Source: Chitinophagales bacterium (GTDB taxonomy: Bacteria > Bacteroidota > Bacteroidia > Chitinophagales > CAIODY01). From it: 5,032 nt of DNA. The DNA lies in the NCBI GenBank assembly GCA_023251415.1, contig JAHEYX010000249.1, positions 1-5,032 of the forward strand. The letters are read 5' to 3'. The notes under the pieces are model-generated. The model was not told where the DNA came from, made no database searches, and was given only the letters and a program-made list of their open reading frames with translations. The position numbers and the translations under genes were made by a program. Positions 1 to 5,032 of the stretch are shown piece by piece; position 1 is the first letter of the stretch, and every line of letters starts with the position of its first letter.

Positions 1-431
1 ACAGGACCAGCAGTTGAATTAGCTGTATGTGTAACATAATGACCGCTACCGGTTAATGCATTATTTGTTCCAGCAGTTAAAACACCTTGATGACCGGAAG
101 CATTTTCAAAAGAAACTTCAAATCCTGATTTTGCATTGGTGGAGTTTACTGAAGTAACATAAACATCATAAGCAGCACCCGGTGTATAAGAAGTAACAGG
201 AGTTAATGTACCGGCAGCAGCAACTACTAAACTTCCAGCAGGAGCAGGGAAGGTGGTAGCATAACTATCGTGACAACCGGAAGTGCGGCATGTAGTACCT
301 GAGCTTGCTGGACCACCTGTGTGATCTGCAGGAGCACCGGTTCCGTTTGACATAATGAAATTCAATTTAGCATCCATTGCAATAACTGCAAGCACAACTA
401 GTGTGGTTAAGAGGGTAATTTTTTTGAGCAT
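1..431 (-). CDS. Exported CX4CH-motif protein, choice-of-anchor V-like (5' part only)
   Basis: Only the first 143 codons are visible; the frame is open to the left window edge, so the gene continues outside. The start is the ATG at 429-431, preceded by the A/T-rich leader usual in Bacteroidota, with no Shine-Dalgarno sequence. Residues 1-18 form a Sec signal peptide: two lysines, then a hydrophobic run ending in AVIA. The mature part opens with a Gly/Pro/Thr-rich stretch (TGAPADHTGGP, residues 31-41), then CRTSGCH at residues 48-54, then a beta-rich region with alternating small and hydrophobic residues. This order (SNG, TGAP, then a Cys-x-Cys-His block, then a Reeler-like beta domain) resembles the Bacteroidota family called choice-of-anchor V, whose members, as I remember them, usually carry CxxCH and often end in a T9SS domain. 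Here the spacing is CX4CH, compatible with covalent heme c or with a structural disulfide. The family call is from memory of its pattern. Function is unknown and the C-terminus is unseen. Confidence 0.75.
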   Translation of the reverse strand, partial: MLKKITLLTTLVVLAVIAMDAKLNFIMSNGTGAPADHTGGPASSGTTCRTSGCHDSYATTFPAPAGSLVVAAAGTLTPVTSYTPGAAYDVYVTSVNSTNAKSGFEVSFENASGHQGVLTAGTNNALTGSGHYVTHTANSTAGP

Positions 432-501
432 AGCCGTAAATTTTTTATTGTTTATGTAAAAGTAAAAAAATATTAATTGAAGTGGTAATTTTTTTTGAAC
501 A

Positions 502-966
502 TTAAGCAATACCTAGTATTTCCTGCAATTGCTCGCTATGTTCGGCACTAACCACATCTGAAACGATTTGTTTGATAACCCCTTTTTCATCAATAACAAA
601 AGTAGTACGTATGGTTCCCATGTATGAACGTCCGTAAAGTTTCTTTTCCCCCCAAACGCCGTAAGCTCGGTTTATGGCAAGGTCCTCATCACAAATTAAG
701 GTAAAAGGCAAATCAAATTTTTTAATAAAATTAGCATGAGAACGCGGACTATCTTTACTGATACCAATTACTTTATACTTGTGCTTTAACCAAAAGGAAT
801 GATTGTCGCGTAAATTGCAAACTTGCGTAGTGCAGGTTGGTGAATTGTCTTTCGGGTAAAAAAACAATATCACCCGTTGACCTTTTAAATCACTCAGTTT
901 AATCAAGTTTCCGTTTTGATCTTTAGCGGAAAATTCCGGAGCTTTTTGTCCTACTTTTAGTGCCAT
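502..966 (-). CDS. bcp: Thioredoxin-dependent peroxiredoxin, Bcp/PrxQ type
   Basis: This 154-residue protein has the usual length of a Bcp/PrxQ peroxiredoxin, a cytoplasmic thiol peroxidase that reduces hydrogen peroxide and organic hydroperoxides and is recycled by thioredoxin. It is a single thioredoxin-fold domain. Visible landmarks are KVGQKAPEF at the N-terminus, FFYPKDNSPTC with the peroxidatic Cys45, and the resolving Cys50 five residues later, giving an atypical 2-Cys arrangement within one subunit. Also present are NLRD (51-54), DLPFTLICDED, YGVWGEK (102-108) and YMGTIRTTFVID with the active-site Arg120. The peroxidatic loop reads SPTC where the family commonly has TPGC; Ser42 can stand in for the Thr of PxxxTxxC. 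The ATG at 964-966 gives the expected N-terminus. There is no signal peptide. The gene lies 69 bases downstream of lhgO on the same strand, so cotranscription is possible. No convincing hairpin terminator follows it. Confidence 0.95.
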   Translation of the reverse strand: MALKVGQKAPEFSAKDQNGNLIKLSDLKGQRVILFFYPKDNSPTCTTQVCNLRDNHSFWLKHKYKVIGISKDSPRSHANFIKKFDLPFTLICDEDLAINRAYGVWGEKKLYGRSYMGTIRTTFVIDEKGVIKQIVSDVVSAEHSEQLQEILGIA

Positions 967-1035
967 AAGGTAAAGATAAGCAGCTAAAGCGAATAATCAT
1001 AGTGTTAACTTACAACAAGCTAACAAAGCGTAGCA

Positions 1036-2256
1036 TTAAGCTAAATTAAAGTGTTCAACCGCCATTTCCATTATAGCAGTGCCAATAGCTAAAGATGAAG
1101 TAGCTGCCGGAGATGGAGCGTTTAACACATGTATCGCATTGCCATTCACCTCAATTTTAAAATCATCAATCATTTCACCTTCCGGAGCTAAAGCCATCGC
1201 TCTTACTCCTGCCCGGCCGGGCTTCAAATCATCCAGTTGTAAATCAGGTATTAATTTGCGTAAGCGTTTTAAGAAATAGGTTTTTGAAAACGCACCACGG
1301 TATTCATCCAAACCAAATTTCATGTTTTTGGCAAAAAATTTCCAAGTACCGCCAAAACCTAATGCTTCAGCCGTATCGTTCCATGAAAAATCAGTTTTAC
1401 CATACCCTTCACGTTTAAATACAAATACAGCATTCGGTCCACATTCGGTTCCTCCTTTAATCATACGTGTAAAATGCACCCCTAAAAAAGGATACTTTGG
1501 ATTCGGCACCGGATAAATTAAGTTGCGCACTTTGCTTAAACCTTTCTCGCTGAGGTCGTAATAATCACCTCTGAAACCTACAATCGCCGTATCTATGCGT
1601 GCCCCTTCTTTTTTAGCAATGCGATCGCTCTGTAAGCCCGCACAAGTAATAATATACGTGCCGATGAATTTATTTTTTTGGGTAATTACGGTGGTGTGTT
1701 CCGTGTTTTTTTCAAAAGCGATTACTTCTTGTTCACATAATACCTTACTGCCCGGAAATTGAGCCTCAATTAATTCAACATATTTAAGTGCTACATCGGC
1801 ATAGTCTATAATGCCGGTACAACCTACCCATAAACCTTCAATCCCAACACAATGCGGTTCAATGGCTTTGATTTCAGCGGCGCTTATCTTACGCACATCC
1901 TCCACACCATTGGCAATACCGTTGTTGTAAACTTTATTCATGTGCGCCAATTCGGAAGGATCTGTTGCTACAACGATTTTACCGCAAATATCGTGAGCGA
2001 TTTTATGGGTTTTAGCAAAAGCTACTAATTCACGTCGGCCATCGACACAGTTTTTCGCTTTATATGAACCGGGTTTATAATACAAGCCCGAATGTATTAC
2101 ACCGGAGTTGTGCCCGGTTTGATGCGCTGCCACTGTTACCTCTTTCTCCAATACTAAAATTTTCTTGTTCGGAAAACGGCAATTAATCTTGTAAGCTGCT
2201 GCCAATCCTACGATTCCGCCGCCTACTACAATAATGTCATAAGTTTGTTGTTCCAC
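1036..2256 (-). CDS. lhgO: L-2-hydroxyglutarate oxidase/dehydrogenase (FAD)
   Basis: This 406-residue flavoprotein of the DAO (FAD-dependent oxidoreductase) family oxidises L-2-hydroxyglutarate to 2-oxoglutarate and is close in length to E. coli LhgO (YgaF). The FAD-binding fold begins at residues 7-18 (DIIVVGGGIVGL, GxGxxG at 12/14/17), with Glu37 at the end of strand 2 for the adenosine ribose. Family-specific blocks follow: HQTGHNSGVIHSGLYY (45-60), TCAGLQSDR (204-212), FRGDYY (228-233), the block from YPVP to FTR (248-264), GRAGVRA (347-353) and NAPSPAATS (379-387). It is colinear with LhgO to the C-terminus. The start is GTG at 2254-2256: an in-frame stop lies 12 bases upstream with no ATG between, and the FAD fold starts at once. 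It sits 27 bases after the cyclotransferase gene, suggesting a shared transcript. No csiD or gab genes accompany it, unlike in E. coli, so a metabolite-repair role (removing L-2-hydroxyglutarate made by side reactions) is the more likely inference. Confidence 0.93.
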   Translation of the reverse strand: MEQQTYDIIVVGGGIVGLAAAYKINCRFPNKKILVLEKEVTVAAHQTGHNSGVIHSGLYYKPGSYKAKNCVDGRRELVAFAKTHKIAHDICGKIVVATDPSELAHMNKVYNNGIANGVEDVRKISAAEIKAIEPHCVGIEGLWVGCTGIIDYADVALKYVELIEAQFPGSKVLCEQEVIAFEKNTEHTTVITQKNKFIGTYIITCAGLQSDRIAKKEGARIDTAIVGFRGDYYDLSEKGLSKVRNLIYPVPNPKYPFLGVHFTRMIKGGTECGPNAVFVFKREGYGKTDFSWNDTAEALGFGGTWKFFAKNMKFGLDEYRGAFSKTYFLKRLRKLIPDLQLDDLKPGRAGVRAMALAPEGEMIDDFKIEVNGNAIHVLNAPSPAATSSLAIGTAIMEMAVEHFNLA

Positions 2257-2283
2257 GCTGCTGTATTTTTATGCTATAAGGGT

Positions 2284-3132
2284 TTAATGCGGAAAATTGA
2301 TTTGATAAATGTTAGGCCATAATTTTCCGGTTACATATATTTTATCGTTCTTGTCGTCAAAGGCAATTCCGTTCAGCACGTCTGCCTCCGGATTTTTATT
2401 GTGTGCTTCATAAGTTAGCGACGACAAATCTAATTTACCGACAATCTTCCCGTTGGAGGGGTCAATTTTTACAATAGTATTGGTTAACCAAATATTGGCA
2501 TAAATAAAACCATTGATCATTTCCAACTCATTTAAATGTTGTTGTGGTACTCCATTCTCACTTACAGCAAGCGTTTTAACCACATGGTAATGTTCCGGTT
2601 CAATATAGGTTAAATTGGCTGTACCATCGCTCATAATTAATAGCTTGCCGTCTGTTGTCAACGACCAACCCTCCGCATTTGCATAGTTAAAGGAGCCAAT
2701 GGATTTGAATGTTTTGGCATCATAAATAAAGGCGATTTGATTTTTGTAAGTCAATTGAAACAGTTTATTACCTAAAAAACAAATGCCTTCTCCAAAATAA
2801 ATGGAACGATCTATTTCAGCCTTCTTACTGATTTTTCCGGTTTTCAAATCAACTGTACCCAATAAAGAACGGGTTTGCGGTAAATTATCCGGAGCTCCTG
2901 TACTTTCAAACAATTGCCCATCGTGTACTAAAAAGCCTTCGGTAAAAGAAGTGATATCATGTGGAAATTGTGCTACTACACTGTAATTAAGTTGAACTAC
3001 TTCCGGTTTAGGTGCCGGCGGTACTTGATTAGCTCCGTTGCTCGAATCATCGGCACTTTGCGTACAAGCACTTAAATACAAACAACAAGTTAAAGTAAAA
3101 ACAAAGGCGTTCAGTTTCTGGAATGCGGACAT
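2284..3132 (-). CDS. Lipoprotein glutaminyl-peptide cyclotransferase (beta-propeller type)
   Basis: This 282-residue protein belongs to the glutamine cyclotransferase family (Pfam Glu_cyclase_2), the beta-propeller class known from papaya and Xanthomonas. These enzymes convert N-terminal glutamine of peptides to pyroglutamate, releasing ammonia. Residues 1-22 are a lipoprotein signal peptide ending in lipobox LSAC with the lipidated Cys23. A Ser/Asp/Pro-rich linker follows (24-46), then the propeller with family blocks: SFTEGF (62-67), LFESTG (74-79), YFGEG (112-116), LFQLTY (124-129), EGWSL (154-158), SDGT (168-171), LNELE (200-204), YANIW (211-215), DVLNGIAFD (251-259) and TGKLWP (268-273). 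It should be anchored in the periplasm or at the outer membrane. I chose the ATG at 3130-3132. A longer frame beginning with TTG at 3157-3159 would run through the preceding terminator hairpin. The lhgO start lies 27 bases downstream. QC activity is predicted from family only. Confidence 0.92.
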   Translation of the reverse strand: MSAFQKLNAFVFTLTCCLYLSACTQSADDSSNGANQVPPAPKPEVVQLNYSVVAQFPHDITSFTEGFLVHDGQLFESTGAPDNLPQTRSLLGTVDLKTGKISKKAEIDRSIYFGEGICFLGNKLFQLTYKNQIAFIYDAKTFKSIGSFNYANAEGWSLTTDGKLLIMSDGTANLTYIEPEHYHVVKTLAVSENGVPQQHLNELEMINGFIYANIWLTNTIVKIDPSNGKIVGKLDLSSLTYEAHNKNPEADVLNGIAFDDKNDKIYVTGKLWPNIYQINFPH

Positions 3133-3169
3133 AAAAAAAGCGTGAATTGATTTGAACAATTCACGCTTT
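3133..3169 (-). terminator. Intrinsic terminator of the T9SS surface-protein gene
   Basis: A perfect 13-bp inverted repeat (AAAGCGTGAATTG at 3137-3149, its complement at 3157-3169) encloses a 7-base loop at 3150-3156. On the minus strand the second arm runs straight into seven T (3133-3139), the textbook shape of a Rho-independent terminator. The plus-strand side lacks a matching T-run, so it works for minus-strand transcripts. It lies about 60 bases after the stop of the surface-protein gene at 3232. The T-run ends directly at the ATG of the downstream lipoprotein gene. Confidence 0.88.
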
Positions 3170-3231
3170 AAAGATAAGGATGTGTTAGTATTTGTTGGCA
3201 GTTTATTTTCGAATGATTGATAACTACCAAT

Positions 3232-3477
3232 CTATAACTTTTCTAAAAATTTGGTTTGAACCCCATACTCGCTAATAACGCGTAAACAATAAGCACCGCT
3301 TGGCAATGCATTTAAATTAGGCAATTCCAAAACCTGTGTACCGGCAGCTAAATCGCTTGAGGCATAAGCTACCAATTGTCCTTGTGTATTTAAAAGCTCG
3401 TACCGAACAGTAGCTCCCGTTTTGAGGGTAATGGCTATAGCTATTTTAGCGGCAAACGGATTTGGATAAACGGCATT
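3232..3477 (-). other. T9SS type A C-terminal sorting domain
   Basis: This segment encodes the last 81 residues of the surface protein. It starts with the diagnostic NAVYPNPF, continues through YELLNTQGQLV and an Asn/Leu-rich turn, and ends with LPSGAYCLRV and VQTKFLEKL. This matches the conserved boxes of type A sorting domains (YPNP near the start, GxYxLxV and a basic C-terminus near the end). It directs the protein to the T9SS translocon and is normally removed on secretion. It is the clearest taxonomic marker in the window, since T9SS is essentially restricted to the Bacteroidota group. Confidence 0.93.
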
Positions 3478-5032
3478 GATACTTATTGCAGCGCCCGAAT
3501 TAGCTACATACTGCACCGAACGAATGACTGAATAGCTGAATTGACCACTGATATCAACTTGTTTGATGCGGTAATAATAAGTTGGAATAGTGCTCACCGT
3601 ACTTGCATCGATGTACGTATAAGTTTGTTGATTTTTTGAATCGCCTTTTGATTTAACTTGTGTAAGAGGGGCAAAGGATAAACCATCCGTACTGCGTTCG
3701 ATTTCAAAATAATTATTGTTGATTTCATTAGCGGTAGCCCATTCCAAAGTAACACCGGCTTCAGTGCCACTGGCTGTGAAATACAAGTAGTTTATTGGCA
3801 ATACTTCTACCGGTGAAAAGCCCATTCCAAATTGCGAGAAGCTGGTTAATCCGCTTAATTTAGCACTCACTACTGCACTGCTGCTTGAGCTGGCTTGTTG
3901 AGTGGTATTGTTTAAACTTCCGCCACCAATACCCCAAGCACCTGTACAATCGCTATTGCGTTTAATTAAAGTGTAACATTTAGGTACGATGTTGCTTGCT
4001 GTAACACCGTTCGAATGTCCGTTAAAACTCATTTCAGCATCATAATTTATACTTGGTGTTTCAACTAACACCTTAGAAGCATCATACGGCTCAACAATAA
4101 AGTAACCGTAATTAAGCATATCATTCACAACACTGGCTTGAGCGCCTGCATTACTTGGTGTAACACTAAAGGAAGGTAAATTGCCGCTGTATGGACAGCC
4201 ACCGCTAAATGTAGTATATGTAGCATACAAATTATCTACGTTTGAATTACTGTTAACCGTAATTACTGCTAATTCATATTTACTGCCAGATGTACCTAAT
4301 GGAAATCCATAAGCACCGGTAGTTACTTTTCTTCTTAAATTACCAATAATATAAGAATTACCACTTGAGGAATGAATAGCATTATACCCGCTAACTGCAG
4401 CCGTAGCTGTATTTTGAACATACACTTCATTTGATCCGGTGGTGATTGGGCCGCTGGTTAAAAGTAATGAGCCGCTCGTAATCAAATCTCTTGAAAGACT
4501 TAATCCAGAAGCATTGTTCATTTCTATGGTACTATTAGCCCCAAAGGTATAACTGCCGGCTCCTGCTGTCATAGTTTGTAAGACAGTTCCTCCTAATTTA
4601 AATGAACCTGTTGTGGCACTCGGACTAAAATTAAAGGTACCTCCATTAAATTTAATATCTCCTTTTACATTCATGTATGCCGGTAAGTTATTCGTAGTTA
4701 ATGGGAAATTAATCGTACCGGAAGTTATGGTTAAGGTATCGATAGTACAATAAGTTACCGATGCAGAACCGGAATTTATATTGATAGTACCACTGGTGTT
4801 TAATTCAAAATTAGCATAGGTTCTGCCGGTTAATGAAGGAGCTGTATTTTGCGCATGCTTGTATAAACTTCCGCTGTTGAATACTACTTTCGAAGATGGC
4901 TGCGCTAAACCAAAAGGAGAGGATCCATCTTGAGAAACATAAGTAGAACCGGTTTTAAAAATAACTGTTCCCGCTGTTCCTGTGCTCCCAAAGGCATCGC
5001 CACTTAAGGTTTGCGCTGTACAAATAGAACCA
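3232..5032 (-). CDS. Large T9SS-secreted surface protein (C-terminal part)
   Basis: Visible are 599 codons ending in TAG at 3232-3234. The frame is open to the right window edge, so the start is outside; the internal ATG at 4672-4674 is not a start, because clear protein-like sequence continues through it. Numbered from the edge, residues 1 to ~230 are Gly/Ser/Thr/Asn-rich short strands typical of solenoid or beta-helix surface proteins, with a recurring SGTINF-like unit (80, 104, 130). A block GNLRRKVTTGAYGFPLG (230-246) matches a module common in large Bacteroidota T9SS proteins. A fibronectin-III-like domain follows at about 3514-3756 (LEWATANEINNNYFEIERS, then YYYRIKQVD). The last ~80 residues form a T9SS type A sorting domain. 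The protein should cross the outer membrane by T9SS and be attached or released after CTD cleavage. Adhesin or matrix roles are plausible, but no enzymatic domain is visible. A strong terminator follows the gene. Confidence 0.9.
   Translation of the reverse strand, partial: GSICTAQTLSGDAFGSTGTAGTVIFKTGSTYVSQDGSSPFGLAQPSSKVVFNSGSLYKHAQNTAPSLTGRTYANFELNTSGTININSGSASVTYCTIDTLTITSGTINFPLTTNNLPAYMNVKGDIKFNGGTFNFSPSATTGSFKLGGTVLQTMTAGAGSYTFGANSTIEMNNASGLSLSRDLITSGSLLLTSGPITTGSNEVYVQNTATAAVSGYNAIHSSSGNSYIIGNLRRKVTTGAYGFPLGTSGSKYELAVITVNSNSNVDNLYATYTTFSGGCPYSGNLPSFSVTPSNAGAQASVVNDMLNYGYFIVEPYDASKVLVETPSINYDAEMSFNGHSNGVTASNIVPKCYTLIKRNSDCTGAWGIGGGSLNNTTQQASSSSSAVVSAKLSGLTSFSQFGMGFSPVEVLPINYLYFTASGTEAGVTLEWATANEINNNYFEIERSTDGLSFAPLTQVKSKGDSKNQQTYTYIDASTVSTIPTYYYRIKQVDISGQFSYSVIRSVQYVANSGAAISINAVYPNPFAAKIAIAITLKTGATVRYELLNTQGQLVAYASSDLAAGTQVLELPNLNALPSGAYCLRVISEYGVQTKFLEKL
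4627..4794 (-). repeat. Degenerate ~24-26-residue protein repeats (solenoid-like)
   Basis: Within the surface protein, three related units recur: SGTINI, SGTINF and GGTFNF. They start at residues 80, 104 and 130 counted from the window edge, spaced 24 and 26 residues apart. Each is flanked by other short Thr/Ser/Ile-rich strands. The period and composition fit parallel beta-helix or stacked beta-strand coils. The DNA itself is not closely repeated, so these are old, diverged protein repeats. Confidence 0.5.

Noticed and set aside
457..464. TACTTTTA (minus strand) as a -7 promoter box for the CX4CH protein gene
   Set aside because: It sits in a very AT-rich spacer, mismatches the consensus at the last base and has no -33 partner. 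A promoter is likely somewhere in 432-501, but this one cannot be assigned.
466..501. Terminator after the peroxiredoxin gene
   Set aside because: There are A/T runs but no stable GC-containing inverted repeat next to them, so no intrinsic terminator can be called.
1079..1516. Open frames on the plus strand inside lhgO (1079-1279 and 1322-1516)
   Set aside because: They lie fully antisense to a strongly recognised LhgO coding sequence and show no domain-like pattern, so they are shadow frames.
2801..2986. Plus-strand open frame inside the cyclotransferase gene
   Set aside because: It is antisense to conserved family blocks of the cyclotransferase and has no recognisable protein features.
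971..3178. Shared 10-mer TAAAGATAAG (971-980 and 3169-3178), on the minus strand containing TATCTTTA, close to the Bacteroidota -7 box TAnnTTTG, upstream of both the peroxiredoxin and cyclotransferase genes
   Set aside because: The last base of the box mismatches, no TTTG/TTG -33 element occurs at the right spacing in either place, and a 10-mer shared by two AT-rich spacers is weak evidence.
3215..3232. Small inverted repeat GATTG/CAATC around the stop codon of the surface-protein gene
   Set aside because: The 5-bp stem with an 8-base loop is likely chance, and the much stronger hairpin at 3137-3169 already explains termination.
1..5032. Search for defence, mobile or other new multi-gene systems
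   Set aside because: All five genes fit known housekeeping or envelope families, with no integrase, transposase, toxin, nuclease, direct-repeat array or attachment-site signature. I found no support for a new system in this window.

Overview
The window looks like ordinary chromosome from a member of the Bacteroidota, probably a free-living flavobacterium- or chitinophaga-like lineage. The DNA is AT-rich. The rightmost gene ends in a type IX secretion system (T9SS) type A sorting domain. One gene encodes a lipoprotein with a Bacteroidota-style N-terminus, and start codons lack Shine-Dalgarno sequences. All five protein genes lie on the minus strand, so transcription runs from high to low coordinates. 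No tRNA, rRNA, CRISPR array, insertion sequence or phage gene was seen. No gene-free stretch exceeds about 100 bases.

In order of transcription: (1) 3232-5032 is the C-terminal ~599 residues of a large secreted surface protein. It has a solenoid/beta-helix-like repeat part, a fibronectin-III-like domain and a T9SS sorting domain, and its 5' end lies beyond the window. It is followed by a strong intrinsic terminator at 3133-3169, whose T-run touches the next start codon. (2) 2284-3132 encodes a lipoprotein glutaminyl-peptide cyclotransferase of the beta-propeller (plant/bacterial, type I) class. (3) 1036-2256 encodes an L-2-hydroxyglutarate oxidase/dehydrogenase (LhgO), with a GTG start 27 bases after gene 2. 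(4) 502-966 encodes a Bcp/PrxQ-type thioredoxin-dependent peroxiredoxin, 69 bases after gene 3. (5) 1-431 is the N-terminal part of an exported protein with a CX4CH motif, resembling the Bacteroidota choice-of-anchor V family. It runs off the left edge.

Genes 2-4 are spaced like a possible operon. The most natural functional link is between the flavin enzyme LhgO and the peroxiredoxin, but it is only inferred. Genes 1, 2 and 5 all belong to the cell envelope or exterior. The cyclotransferase may cap N-terminal glutamines of exported proteins. I see no convincing new multi-gene system. The points most worth a second look are the terminator fused to the start codon of gene 2, the CX4CH motif of gene 5, and the class and placement of the cyclotransferase.
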